Shown here piece after piece: positions 43,549-55,768 of a stretch of DNA of 64,000 bases; position 1 is the stretch's first letter; every line of letters starts with the position of its first letter. The DNA is taken from positions 691,288 through 755,287 of the forward strand of contig NZ_JABFCX010000003.1 in the NCBI RefSeq assembly GCF_013085255.1, given 5' to 3'. The DNA comes from Parvularcula mediterranea. GTDB taxonomy: Bacteria; Pseudomonadota; Alphaproteobacteria; Caulobacterales; Parvularculaceae. The notes under the pieces are model-generated. The model made no database searches, was not told the origin of the DNA, and saw only the letters and a list, made by a program, of their open reading frames with translations. The position numbers and the translations under genes were made by a program.

Positions 43549-44333
43549 AACTCGATATCGCCGGGAAGCTCGACATAAAGATCGACCTCCCCGCCATCGC
43601 GGTTGACGGTGAGGATCAGGGACCCTTCCGTCTGGAGTTGCTGCATGACGCGCTGCATGGCGGCGCCGTCTTCGGGAAGGGGCTCGCCATTGATGGCGAG
43701 CGGAATGTCAGTGGGCCGCGCTTTCGCGGCGGCGAGGAGCGGATTGGATGGCCCGAAAATCTCACCCAGCGTCCTCGGTCCTGAAGCTTGCTGGTCGGAC
43801 GGCTCACCCTCTGGCGTTGCATCGCCCTCGCCCAGCACGGGGATATCGCTCGGCATCTCGGGTCGGTTGTCGAGGAGAAGGCGCTCAAGCCTGCCGTTCC
43901 GGCGGAGGATGACGCGCCAAAGCTCGACTTTATCGAGAACCGCGCCGCGCACGACCTGCTCGCCCTCTTCGAAGACCTCCTGCTTGCCGCCGGGGGTCTC
44001 GATGATCGCCGTGCTGACCCCACCCACCGAAGGAGACGCGGAAATGAGTTTCAGCCTCAGCGTCGTCACGGGAAGCTCTTCCTGAACGAGGACAGCGCCT
44101 TCACTCTCAGGGGCGCCTTCGAAGATGTTCGCGCGCTGCAGCGCCGAAAGATCTGCATCGAGGACCTGGGCCGCAGGCCCTTCGCGCCTCGGACCGATGT
44201 CAGCAGAGAGCGGCGTGATCGCAGACAGCACAAGGTCCACCGCCGCGAAGGCGAGCACAGCCGTGGCTACGAGGGCGGCGATAAACGCCCCGCGTGCCTT
44301 GGTCGATCCTGCGGTCGCTTGCTCGCGCCCCAA
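43545..44333 (-). CDS. gspC: Type II secretion protein GspC
   Basis: 262 residues, one TM helix (about residues 17-36), an HR-like domain (LRLKLISASPSVGGVSTAII) and a C-terminal PDZ-like segment (PLAINGEPLPEDGAAMQRVM). It links the inner-membrane platform to GspD and is the first gene of the operon. It overlaps gspD by 4 bases. Confidence 0.88.
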   Translation of the reverse strand: MGREQATAGSTKARGAFIAALVATAVLAFAAVDLVLSAITPLSADIGPRREGPAAQVLDADLSALQRANIFEGAPESEGAVLVQEELPVTTLRLKLISASPSVGGVSTAIIETPGGKQEVFEEGEQVVRGAVLDKVELWRVILRRNGRLERLLLDNRPEMPSDIPVLGEGDATPEGEPSDQQASGPRTLGEIFGPSNPLLAAAKARPTDIPLAINGEPLPEDGAAMQRVMQQLQTEGSLILTVNRDGGEVDLYVELPGDIEF

Positions 44334-44432
44334 ATCTCAGGTCCTTATCCTGCTCCACCGGGACAACAGCTGTCCTTCCCGGCCCGGCTCTACTCTACGG
44401 GCCGAGCGGCTCGAGAACATACTGAACACAAT

Positions 44433-44438
44433 ATTATA
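44433..44438 (-). promoter_or_regulatory. Putative -10 box for the gsp operon
   Basis: A perfect TATAAT on the minus strand about 100 bases before the gspC start. The -35 position is poor and is replaced by a palindrome TGCGTAACGCA (44450-44460) that could be an operator. Only sequence match supports it. Confidence 0.4.
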
Positions 44439-44540
44439 ACGATTAGGTTTGCGTAACGCAGACAGCTGTTCTGGCGAGAGAAACCGCTGGATGAACCCGC
44501 AGCTCCAGTTTCAGCCTATGCGAGAAGCGCCCCCTTAAAA

Positions 44541-44577
44541 TGGACAAGGCCCGCCATTCCTGAAGGAACAGCGGGCC
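44541..44577 (-). terminator. Terminator after the TonB-dependent receptor gene
   Basis: On the minus strand GGCCCGC pairs with GCGGGCC (stem ends at 44548 and 44577) with an inner CCT/AGG pair; a T-rich stretch follows. It sits about 30 bases after the receptor stop and separates it from the gsp operon. Confidence 0.75.
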
Positions 44578-44605
44578 CCGTGATCGTTGGCAGGATCGCC
44601 GGTTC

Positions 44606-47278
44606 TTAGAATTCAGCCGAGAGGCTGACCGAGAACATGCGACCGCGGTCGAAGCTGATGAACGGCAGAAGGTCGCCATTATTGTCTTCGCGGAAGGTGT
44701 CGAACTCCTGGCCGAGGATGTTCTGGACTTTCGCGCCGAGGACGAACTCAGTGCCCTTCAGCTCAAACGGCTTGCGGTAGACGAGGTCGACGAGGACGGG
44801 GACGTCTTCGACAACGCGGTCCGTGCCGTTCTGCTGCGCCGTACCGATGAGGATCGTCCGGTTGCTGGCGTAGTTGAGAAGCGCCGTCAGGGTCGTGCCC
44901 GTGTCGATGTTCTCAAGGCCAACCTGCAGGTTGATCAGATGGTCCGACTGGCCCTCGAGGGTGTGACCGTCGACCAGCAGGTCTTCGGCTTCCTGGATGT
45001 CCGGGCGGATCGTGCCGTCTGACTGGACCGGGCGGATCACATCGCCATCCACACCGACGGAGCTATCCGTGTACGTGTAGTTGTAGACGAAGATCATCTC
45101 CTGATCGGCCCAGAAGTCGCCGAACCGTGCGAGGTCATAGCGCTTCTCGAACTCAAACTCAGCGCCGTAAAGCTCTGCAGATGGAGAGTTGACGAAAGTC
45201 GTGACGCCCGACTCGCGGGTCGTGGCGACACGCTCGATCGGGTTGTCGATGTCCTTGAAGAAGACACCGAGGGTCGCGAACTCACCGCGCGAGAAGTACC
45301 ATTCTGCCCGGGCATCAACGTTGAAGATCTCGGAGTTCACGAGGAACGGGTTACCGAGAAGCGGAACATCGAGGTTCGGGTCGAGGAATTCCGTACCCGC
45401 CAGTTCACGGAACTGGGGACGCGTAATCGTCTTCGACACACCGGCACGAACCTGAAGGTTACCCACCGGGTTCCACGTCACCGTCGCCGCCGGGAGGAAG
45501 TAGCTTTCCTCGAGGGAGACAATTTCGTCAGCAGCCGGAGAGACGTTTTCGCTCTCGAAGGTCGCCGTCTGCTGGGTCGAGTCCTCGAACCGGCCGCCGA
45601 CCGAGACGCGGAGGAAGTCGTTGAGCTCGATGTCAGCCAGGCCGTAGACCGCGTTGACTTCGAGGGAGGCTTCCGTCGTGTCGGGGAGGAGGCGGTTCGT
45701 TGCAGAGATGATTTGCAGAAGGCCCGTCTCGAAGATCTCGTCCTGATAGAGAAGATCGGTGCGGAGAGCCGCAAGCTCGCCAAGGCCACCAACAGCGTTC
45801 GGGCCCTGCTGGACACGGAAGACGCGCAGCGACGTATCGCGGCTATTGTCCGTGTAAGCCGTACCGGCTTTGAGGGTCACTTCGCGGTCGCCGAGATAGA
45901 GCGGAAGCTCGAAATCGAGGCCAGAGTAGAAGTTCGTGTCCTCAAGGCTCGAGAACCGGATCGAGTTACCCGAAAGCGAGTTCTGGTAAGCGAAGATCTC
46001 ACGATCGTCAGCAGGATCCGTGGACGGAATGATGTCCGACAGCTGCGCGCGGCGACGCAGGGTGTTGCGCTCATAAGGAGCATCACGCTCGGCTTCACCG
46101 TAAGCAACACGCCAGCTGACGCCGATGTCGCCCAGGTCCGGGAACAGGTGCTCACCAGCGAGCTGGGTCTGCCAGACTTGGCGCTCGACGAATTCGGTGA
46201 ACTCCTCGCGCAGCTCGGCGTCACCGAACTCCTGCTGGTCGACCCGGTCACCAGCCCGCGCACGCTTCAGCGAGTTGCGGAGAAGGAAGCTGGTCGACTT
46301 GATGGAGTGGTCACCACCGCCGAACTCGACGCCTGTGGTCGAGAAGAGGTTGAAGGCAACCTCCTGGCGGGTTTCGAGATAGTCGAGACGTGCCTGCTCA
46401 CTCGTCGTATTGAAGACGCCGTTCTGAAGAAACGAACGATCCTGCACACCTTCGCGGGTCTGGAACTCGTCCGAGTAGCCCACATAGGTGACGTTACCGA
46501 TCTGAAGGTCGGCATTGTCCACGAGAAGGCCGCCGAGGGTTGCTGAGACCGAACCGTTGAGCGGGGTCTCTTCCTCAGTGATCACCAGCGTGTCGACATT
46601 GTCGAACGAAGCGGCAGCTTCTGGTGTCAGGAAGTTACGGCCTGCGAGCACCTCCTGCTCAACGATCGACGGCAGGTCGCGAAGACCATCGTCATAACCG
46701 AACACGTCCGTGTCCGAACCGTTATAGAAGAAGCCGTCATCAAGGCTCGTCACCGTGTCGTAGGAGCCGGAGGCTGACAGGATCAGGAAGTTCTCGTCCG
46801 GAACCGCAGCCGTGCGAAGGTCGATGGCGGCACCACCGAACTCAGCGGAGAACTCAGGCGAGTAGGTCTTCTGGGTCAGCGAACCGTCCAGAATACGCGT
46901 CGGCACGATGTCGAGCGGCACGGCGCGGCGAAGCGGCTCGGGCGACGGAAGCGGAACACCGTTCACCGTGGCCGACTGGTAACGCTCGTTCAGGCCGCGG
47001 GCGACCGGGAACTTGCCGTCGACAACCGAGATACCGGCGACACGGGCGATGGCGGCGGCGACATCGCTGTCGCCTGCGCGGGTGAAGTCTTCAGCGTCAA
47101 GAACGCTTGCGATCTCTGCGGTGGCGCGTTTCTCGTCAGGAACGAAAACGCCGCGAACCACGATCTCGTCACCCACTTCGGGAACGGCAGGCGCATCCTG
47201 CGCCGAGGCCGCGCCCACGGACATCATGGCGGACGCGAGGAGCGCCGTGGCCGATGTCGTTGACGTCAATCTGTTCAT
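44606..47278 (-). CDS. TonB-dependent outer-membrane receptor
   Basis: 890 residues. A signal peptide ends near ASAQ; the TonB box is DEIVVRG (about residues 36-42), followed by a plug domain (VARGLNERYQSATVNGVPLP) and a long beta-barrel ending in Phe (SVSLSAEF). ATG 47278 follows GAGGA. It lies 80 bases after the beta-helix lipoprotein gene on the same strand. Receptors of this style with DEIVVRG and VNGVPLPSPEP occur in alphaproteobacteria; the ligand is unknown. The pair with the lipoprotein suggests a joint role in substrate capture. Confidence 0.95.
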   Translation of the reverse strand: MNRLTSTTSATALLASAMMSVGAASAQDAPAVPEVGDEIVVRGVFVPDEKRATAEIASVLDAEDFTRAGDSDVAAAIARVAGISVVDGKFPVARGLNERYQSATVNGVPLPSPEPLRRAVPLDIVPTRILDGSLTQKTYSPEFSAEFGGAAIDLRTAAVPDENFLILSASGSYDTVTSLDDGFFYNGSDTDVFGYDDGLRDLPSIVEQEVLAGRNFLTPEAAASFDNVDTLVITEEETPLNGSVSATLGGLLVDNADLQIGNVTYVGYSDEFQTREGVQDRSFLQNGVFNTTSEQARLDYLETRQEVAFNLFSTTGVEFGGGDHSIKSTSFLLRNSLKRARAGDRVDQQEFGDAELREEFTEFVERQVWQTQLAGEHLFPDLGDIGVSWRVAYGEAERDAPYERNTLRRRAQLSDIIPSTDPADDREIFAYQNSLSGNSIRFSSLEDTNFYSGLDFELPLYLGDREVTLKAGTAYTDNSRDTSLRVFRVQQGPNAVGGLGELAALRTDLLYQDEIFETGLLQIISATNRLLPDTTEASLEVNAVYGLADIELNDFLRVSVGGRFEDSTQQTATFESENVSPAADEIVSLEESYFLPAATVTWNPVGNLQVRAGVSKTITRPQFRELAGTEFLDPNLDVPLLGNPFLVNSEIFNVDARAEWYFSRGEFATLGVFFKDIDNPIERVATTRESGVTTFVNSPSAELYGAEFEFEKRYDLARFGDFWADQEMIFVYNYTYTDSSVGVDGDVIRPVQSDGTIRPDIQEAEDLLVDGHTLEGQSDHLINLQVGLENIDTGTTLTALLNYASNRTILIGTAQQNGTDRVVEDVPVLVDLVYRKPFELKGTEFVLGAKVQNILGQEFDTFREDNNGDLLPFISFDRGRMFSVSLSAEF

Positions 47279-47304
47279 CTTATCCTCATCTGCTCTTGGA
47301 GCAC

Positions 47305-47347
47305 CGAAATGAAAATGCACCGGGGGCGGAGAATCCGCCGCCGGTGC
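47305..47347 (-). terminator. Hairpin with T-run between lipoprotein and receptor genes
   Basis: On the minus strand GCACCGG pairs with CCGGTGC (47317-47347 overall, with an inner CGGCGGA/TCCGCC helix), followed by ATTTTCATTTC. It looks like a terminator, yet the receptor start is only about 30 bases on, so partial termination could give more lipoprotein than receptor mRNA. Confidence 0.7.
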
Positions 47348-47358
47348 GTTGGTGGCTC

Positions 47359-50238
<2,880 letters not shown>

Positions 50239-50297
50239 GGATAGGCCCCCGAAAAAGGCAGTCAGACGAAAAGGCGCGCAAAAAACGCATTAGGGCG

Positions 50298-50353
50298 CGG
50301 ATAGGGACGGGGTGCGACAGCCGGATGACACTTCATTGTCAGTTCCGTCACAG
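50298..50353 (-). promoter_or_regulatory. Putative Pho-box promoter of the beta-helix lipoprotein
   Basis: Reading the minus strand, four 7-mers recur at exact 11-bp steps: CTGTGAC (50353-50347), CTGACAA (50342-50336), GTGTCAT (50331-50325), CTGTCGC (50320-50314). This is the layout of PhoB sites (CTGTCAT with 11-bp periodicity). Ten bases further is TATCCG (50303-50298), a weak -10. No experiment supports it; the match to consensus is imperfect in three of four units. Confidence 0.55.
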
Positions 50354-50366
50354 TCAGGATTCAAGA

Positions 50367-50391
50367 ATGTGACGTGTTAACCACGTCACAT
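50367..50391. promoter_or_regulatory. Perfect palindrome between the lipoprotein gene and gspO
   Basis: ATGTGACGTG (50367-50376), TTAAC centre, CACGTCACAT (50382-50391): a 10-bp-arm perfect inverted repeat in the 211-base divergent gap. The arms contain GTGACGT/ACGTCAC. Probably an operator for a dimeric regulator of one or both genes. Confidence 0.65.
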
Positions 50392-50449
50392 CATGCGCTG
50401 CAGGATCGGCCGGTTGATTCGCCTACGGAGTTCGAGGAAAGCCCCACGG

Positions 50450-51238
50450 ATGAACATCGCTGCAACTCTCCTAGGCGCTTGTTTTGGCGCTCTCCTCGGA
50501 AGCTTCGCGAACGTCGTGGCGAGCCGCGGGCCGCGTCGATGGGGCCTTGTTGCGGCGCAGGGGCTACCCGATGACTTCCTCACCGGACGGTCCCGTTGCG
50601 AGGGGTGCGGAGCATCCATCAAGCCCCTCCTCCTCGTCCCCATCGTGAGCTTTTTCTACCTGGGCGGGCGCGCCGAATGCTGCGGCAACCGGATTGGGTA
50701 CCGCCATGTGCTCACCGAATCGCTTGGCGCTGCAGCCGGCGCCTGGGTAGCTTGGCGGTACGGAGCGACACCCGAGGCACTTTTCGCCGGTGTCCTTCTC
50801 TTCTTTCTCCTCACGCTCGCTGTCATCGATTCCGAAACAGGATTCTTGCCGGACGCCCTGACCTTGCCGTTGATCATTATCGGCCTTGGCGTGAGCGCTC
50901 TCGGGTACGGACCGCCCCTCCTCCACGCCGTCCTCGGCGCTGTCATCGGCGGGGGAGCTCTCTGGCTCCTCGCCTTTGGCTTCAGAAAGCTTCGCGGCAA
51001 GGAGGGCCTTGGCGGAGGTGACGTGAAGCTCGTCGCAGCAGGCGGCGCATGGTGCGGAGCGTCGGCCCTCCCCTTTATCCTTCTAGCAGCCAGCCTCGCA
51101 GGGCTCCTCTTCGTTCTCGCCACACGGTTCAGGAACGAAGGGTCCGATGTGATGAAGGGCGAGCTTCACTTCGGCCCATACCTCTGCGCCGCCACCGCAG
51201 CCGTCTACCTGATCGGCCCGCCGCTCACCCTTGCCTGA
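50450..51238 (+). CDS. gspO: Prepilin peptidase GspO (PilD-like)
   Basis: 262 residues, about seven TM helices. It cleaves and N-methylates pseudopilins. The aspartyl catalytic pair is present: VIDSETGFLPDALTLPL and GGGDVKLVAAGG. The cytosolic Cys site is altered: the first CxxC (CEGC) is intact, but the second reads RAECCGNRI rather than CxxC. ATG 50450 follows AGGAAA. It is divergent from the lipoprotein gene and outside the main gsp operon. Confidence 0.9.
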   Translation: MNIAATLLGACFGALLGSFANVVASRGPRRWGLVAAQGLPDDFLTGRSRCEGCGASIKPLLLVPIVSFFYLGGRAECCGNRIGYRHVLTESLGAAAGAWVAWRYGATPEALFAGVLLFFLLTLAVIDSETGFLPDALTLPLIIIGLGVSALGYGPPLLHAVLGAVIGGGALWLLAFGFRKLRGKEGLGGGDVKLVAAGGAWCGASALPFILLAASLAGLLFVLATRFRNEGSDVMKGELHFGPYLCAATAAVYLIGPPLTLA

Positions 51239-51279
51239 GAGGCGGAGGCGCATAGCTCCTGAGCCAAAGGGAGATCGCC

Positions 51280-51990
51280 ATGACCATTTCGCGCCTCATC
51301 GAATTCGACGCCGACGGACAGACCTTTGAAGGCAAGCTCGTGCTTCCTGACGGCGCGCCCAAGGGCACGGTTCTCATCTGCCACGCATGGGCTGGCCGCG
51401 CCGCCCACGAAGAAGCCTACGCCGAAACCCTCGCCTCCCACGGCTACGCGGCCATGGCTGGCGACGTCTACGGCAAGGGCGTCCGTGGCGGCTCCAACGA
51501 AGAGAACGAAAAGCTGATGACGCCGCTGGTTCAGGACCGGGACAAGCTCCAGACCCGCCTGCGTGCCAACCTCGACGCCCTCGCGGCCCAGCCGGAGACC
51601 GATGCCGGGAAGATCGCAGCGGCAGGCTTCTGCTTCGGCGGCCTGTCGGTCCTCGACATGGCGCGGACGAACGCGCCGCTCTTAGGCGTTGGTGCCTTCC
51701 ACGCGATCCTTGGCAAGCCGGACAAGCCCGGCGAAGGCGCGATCAAGCCGAAGGTCATCGCCTTCCAAGGCTTCGCCGATCCGATGGCGGGGCCTGACGA
51801 TCTCAAGTCATTTGGTCAGGAGATGACAGAGCGCGAGGCCGACTGGCAGCTCTACACCTTCGGCAATGTCACCCATGCCTTCACCAACGAGGCGGCGAAC
51901 CAGCCGGAGAACGGACTTCAGTTCAACCGCTTCGCGCGCGACAGGTCCTATCACCTGTTCGGCCACTTCCTCGAAGACGCATTCCAATAA
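51280..51990 (+). CDS. Dienelactone-hydrolase-family protein
   Basis: 236 residues. The Cys nucleophile is C118 (AGFCFGGLSVLD), with D167 (GFADPMA) and H199 (GNVTHAFT). Dienelactone hydrolases open lactone rings in aromatic catabolism, but many relatives have other substrates. AAGGGAG precedes the ATG. No catabolic genes are nearby. Confidence 0.88.
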   Translation: MTISRLIEFDADGQTFEGKLVLPDGAPKGTVLICHAWAGRAAHEEAYAETLASHGYAAMAGDVYGKGVRGGSNEENEKLMTPLVQDRDKLQTRLRANLDALAAQPETDAGKIAAAGFCFGGLSVLDMARTNAPLLGVGAFHAILGKPDKPGEGAIKPKVIAFQGFADPMAGPDDLKSFGQEMTEREADWQLYTFGNVTHAFTNEAANQPENGLQFNRFARDRSYHLFGHFLEDAFQ

Positions 51991-52005
51991 TCAGGAGGCG
52001 GATTT

Positions 52006-53400
52006 CTACTCCGACGTTTTAGGCTTGATGTCCTTGGCCCCGATGCCGAGGGCCTTCAGCTTCCGGTGAAGGGCTGAGCGCTCCATGCCGACAAACCCTG
52101 CCGTCTTCGAAATATTGCCGCCAAACCGACCGATCTGAGCGAGGAGATATTCCCGCTCGAACCGCTCCCGCGCCTCACGCAAGGGCAGCGCGATGATCTG
52201 CTCCATCTCAGGGCCAGCAGGCAGCGCAGGGCCCGCGCCGATGATCTCATCGGGGAGGTGCTCAATCGCGATCTCACGCCCCTCACCGCGGCCAACCATG
52301 ATGATCGTCCGCTCAAGGACATTCCGCAGCTGCCGCACATTGCCGGGCCAGTTGTAAGCCTGAAGCGCAGCCATCGCCTCCTGGCTCAAGAACGGCGTCC
52401 GCTCCCGTGAGCCGCCTGAAAGCTGGTCGAGGAAGTACTCCGCCAACGCAGGAATATCCTCACGCCGCGAGCCGAGCGATGGTGTCTTGAGCCCAACGAC
52501 CGATAGCCTGTGGAAGAGGTCCTTCCTGAACGACCCCTCTTCCGACGCCTCCAGCAGGTCTTCCGACGAGGTCGAGATGATCCGCACATCGACATTCACC
52601 GGCACCGAGCCGCCGAGCCTCTTGAAGGACTGATCGATCAGAACCCGGAGGATCTTGCTCTGGGTCTCGATCGGCATGTCGCCGACTTCCTGGAACAGGA
52701 GCGTGCCGCCATGAGCCTGCTCGAGGAGGCCGATGTTGCGCGGCCGTCCGTCATCGCCTTCGATCCCGAAGAGCGACTCCTCCATCTGGTCTGGCTCAAT
52801 CGCAGCAGCAGAGACCACCACGAACGGCCTGTCCGCACGGTCCGAGCGCGCATGGATCGTCCTCGCCACTAGCTCACGGCCAGAACCCACCGGCCCTTCG
52901 ATCAGCACACGGCTCTTCGACTGGGCAATCCTCTCGATGGAACTTCTGAGCTGGGCCATCACCGGGCTCTTGCCGATTAGGGTCAGGTCACGCGATTTCT
53001 CACGCAGGGCACGATTCTCACGCTGGAGATGCGCCCGTTCCAGCGCGCGCCGCGCGGTCAGGACCAGCCGGTCCGCCGACAGAGGCTTCTCGAGGAAATC
53101 GTACGCGCCCTTCTTGATCGCCGCGATCGCCGTCTCGACGGTGCCGTGACCGGAGATAATGACAATCGGCAGGCCGGGGTGGAGCGAGCGCAACTCATCG
53201 AGCACACCGAGCCCATCAAGGCGTGAACCCTGGAGCCAGATGTCGAGGATCACCAACGCCGGCGGCCTTTGGGCCACGAGTTCGAACGCATCGTCGCTGT
53301 TCGCAGCCGTATGGGGCACGAACCCTTCGTCTTCGAAGATCCCCGCGATCAGGTCGCGGATATCCGGCTCGTCATCAACGATCAGGACATCAATGGCCAT
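52006..53400 (-). CDS. ntrX: NtrX-type response regulator (AAA+ domain without GAFTGA)
   Basis: 464 residues: receiver with D53 (ILDIWLQGS), AAA+ domain (about 143-370) and a Fis-type HTH (GNISKTAGFVGMERSALHRK). The Walker A is GPVGSGRE (169-176), with Arg in place of Lys, and the sigma-54 contact loop GAFTGA is missing (the stretch at 210-232 has LFGIEGDDGRPRNIG). So it may not act as a normal sigma-54 activator. It overlaps ntrY by 11 bases. In related bacteria NtrYX affects respiration, nitrogen and envelope genes. Confidence 0.92.
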   Translation of the reverse strand: MAIDVLIVDDEPDIRDLIAGIFEDEGFVPHTAANSDDAFELVAQRPPALVILDIWLQGSRLDGLGVLDELRSLHPGLPIVIISGHGTVETAIAAIKKGAYDFLEKPLSADRLVLTARRALERAHLQRENRALREKSRDLTLIGKSPVMAQLRSSIERIAQSKSRVLIEGPVGSGRELVARTIHARSDRADRPFVVVSAAAIEPDQMEESLFGIEGDDGRPRNIGLLEQAHGGTLLFQEVGDMPIETQSKILRVLIDQSFKRLGGSVPVNVDVRIISTSSEDLLEASEEGSFRKDLFHRLSVVGLKTPSLGSRREDIPALAEYFLDQLSGGSRERTPFLSQEAMAALQAYNWPGNVRQLRNVLERTIIMVGRGEGREIAIEHLPDEIIGAGPALPAGPEMEQIIALPLREARERFEREYLLAQIGRFGGNISKTAGFVGMERSALHRKLKALGIGAKDIKPKTSE

Positions 53401-55768
53401 GAAGTGCGGGTTCCTCCTTCGGCGTCAGATCCTGCGCCGATGCTCTTTCGCGTCCGTCGCCCCTCTTAGGCAAGGCCGGAAGGAAAAGCGATGCAACCGC
53501 ACCGCCTTCTGCACGGTCGCGAATCTCGAAGCTGCCGTCATGGTCCTCGATGGCCTTGCGCACGATAGCAAGCCCAAGGCCCGTCCCTTTCTCGCGCGTC
53601 GTCATATAGGGCTCGGTCAAGCGGTGCCGCAGCTTCTCTGGCAGGCCCTTGCCGTTGTCCCTGACCTCGATGCGCGCGCCAGCCCGCTCGTGGATGACTT
53701 CCACCTCGACCTTCCCCGGCTTCTCGCCGTCCGCCTCGCTGATGGCTTCGGAGGCATTCTTGATGAGGTTGGTCAGCGCCTGGAGGATCAGGCGACCATC
53801 GCAGAGCACTTCGACATGTTCTGAAGGCATCTCCGCGACATAGGTGATCTGCGGGAACGCCACGCCGAAGGGGAACATGGCCTCGCGCGCGATCTCGCGC
53901 AGGTCGTTCCTCGCCATGATCGGCTCAGGCATCCGGGCGAAGCTTGAGAACTCCGTCACCATGCGGCCAATGTCGCCGACATTCTTGATGATTGTCGATG
54001 TACACTGATCGAAAATCTCACGATCTCGCCCGTCGAGACTTTCGGCATACCGCCGCCTGAGGCGCTCGGCCGAGAGCTGGATCGGCGTCAGCGGGTTCTT
54101 GATCTCGTGAGCAATCCTGCGCGCCACGTCTGCCCAGGCCGCCGTCCTCTGGGCGGTGACGAGCTCGGTGATGTCTTCGATGGTGATCACGAAGCCTGCG
54201 GTTCCTTCGCCATGATCGGTCTCAGGCGAAACCTCGACGATCAGGGAGCGGACGTTTCCATTCTGCGTCCACTCAAGGCTCTCGCGCCCGCCCCGCCCGG
54301 TGACCCTTGCAAAGTCGAAGATGCGGCCGATGGCGGGAACGACATCAGCTATGCTCTTGCCGTGAAGCGCATGTTCCTCCGAACCAAGAATAGCCTCAGC
54401 AGAGGCGTTCGCCAGGCCGATGGTGCCGTCGTGGTCGACGCTGATCACTCCTGCAGGGATGACGCCCAGCATTGTCTCGATGAACCGGCGCCGGTCTTCT
54501 GCTTCCTCACCCGCAGCGATCAGGTCCTCGCGCTGGTGCGCCAGCCGCTCGGTCATTTCGTTGAAGGCATGGCCGAGATCGCCAAGCTCGCCGTCTCTCT
54601 TCCTGACCTCGACCCTGCCTTCGAAGTCGCCCGATGAGACACGCTCCGCCGCCGTCGCCAGCCTGCGAACCGGGCCGACAATGGCGTTCGCCACGAGAAG
54701 GCCAACCCAGGCGGCGCCCAGCAACAGCACCACGGAGAGAAGTATGAAGCCCGCGTTCGCGACGGAGATCAGGTCCGTAATCCGAGTACGGAGCTCACGG
54801 CTCTCGTCACGGAAGGCTCGCACCGCGACCAGCTCATTAGCGATCTGCGGCTGCTCCTGCCGGTAGCCGACGAGAAACCCGTCCTGCCCGCCGCGGATAG
54901 GGATGACGATGTAGTAGACTTCGAGGTTCTCAGGATCGACCGCGCCAAAGCTCACCCGCGCCACACCCTCGACGGACGAATTCCCCGAAAGGCTCGTACG
55001 CGGGGGAAGCGGCTGAGGCGGCATGGCACTCAGAGAGGTCCTGACGATCACTCTGTCATCAGGGCCCACGTGTGCGAGCTCATCAAACTGATAGATCGTC
55101 GCCAGGCCGCTCAGATACTTCCGGTAGCCGATTGGCGAGGTCTCCGGCGAGATGCCCCCGAGGATCGCCCGGGAAAGCTCTCGCTCAGCCAGCAGGATCG
55201 AGAAGCCCATCTGGCGCGAGACACCATCTGCATACGCGTTGGCGAGGTTCCTCGCGACCGTGGTCGAACTCTCGATGCGGTCCACGAAGAAGTCATCCGC
55301 AAGCGAACCAATCAGCGCGCCCGTCAATGTAAAGGCCACGGCAGCGGGGATCAGCGCCACCGAAGAGAGGAGCGCCGCGAGCCGGCGGTACATCTTCGCA
55401 CCTGAAAGCCGCTGCCGCTGGGTCCGATAGAGGTCCCACAGCCTGTCGAGCACCAAGACCGCAAGGACGAACGCCGTCCCTGCCATCAGCCCAAAGACCA
55501 CCGGTAGCGGGAGAGGCAGCGGCGCCACGTCCTCGAGGGGCACCTGCTCCGACACGGCAAAGCCGATCAGCGAAGCCCCGGCGAACAGGATGATAGCGAT
55601 GAAGAAGGTCCAAATGAATCGGGCGGGCGACGGCTGCCCCTCCGTCGTCCCGCCCTTCAGGTCATCTGCGCGCTGGCCTTGCACCTGCCGTTTCCCTGTA
55701 ACGTCATCACTCGCACTTTCGTGAGTCGAGATCAAGCGTTCATGCGGTTCCCCGGCTCCTCCGCTCAC
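53390..55768 (-). CDS. ntrY: NtrY-type membrane sensor histidine kinase
   Basis: 792 residues. Several N-terminal TM helices flank a large periplasmic sensor region; then come HAMP, PAS ([20 protein letters not shown]), HisKA ([20 protein letters not shown] with the phospho-His) and HATPase ([15 protein letters not shown]). It should phosphorylate NtrX. Its start overlaps the dus stop as ATGA; ntrB and ntrC, usual between dus and ntrY, are absent. Confidence 0.93.
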   Translation of the reverse strand: MSGGAGEPHERLISTHESASDDVTGKRQVQGQRADDLKGGTTEGQPSPARFIWTFFIAIILFAGASLIGFAVSEQVPLEDVAPLPLPLPVVFGLMAGTAFVLAVLVLDRLWDLYRTQRQRLSGAKMYRRLAALLSSVALIPAAVAFTLTGALIGSLADDFFVDRIESSTTVARNLANAYADGVSRQMGFSILLAERELSRAILGGISPETSPIGYRKYLSGLATIYQFDELAHVGPDDRVIVRTSLSAMPPQPLPPRTSLSGNSSVEGVARVSFGAVDPENLEVYYIVIPIRGGQDGFLVGYRQEQPQIANELVAVRAFRDESRELRTRITDLISVANAGFILLSVVLLLGAAWVGLLVANAIVGPVRRLATAAERVSSGDFEGRVEVRKRDGELGDLGHAFNEMTERLAHQREDLIAAGEEAEDRRRFIETMLGVIPAGVISVDHDGTIGLANASAEAILGSEEHALHGKSIADVVPAIGRIFDFARVTGRGGRESLEWTQNGNVRSLIVEVSPETDHGEGTAGFVITIEDITELVTAQRTAAWADVARRIAHEIKNPLTPIQLSAERLRRRYAESLDGRDREIFDQCTSTIIKNVGDIGRMVTEFSSFARMPEPIMARNDLREIAREAMFPFGVAFPQITYVAEMPSEHVEVLCDGRLILQALTNLIKNASEAISEADGEKPGKVEVEVIHERAGARIEVRDNGKGLPEKLRHRLTEPYMTTREKGTGLGLAIVRKAIEDHDGSFEIRDRAEGGAVASLFLPALPKRGDGRERASAQDLTPKEEPALHGH

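Noticed and set aside
42466-43578. A 370-residue plus-strand frame opposite gspD
   Set aside because: Shadow of a clear secretin gene.
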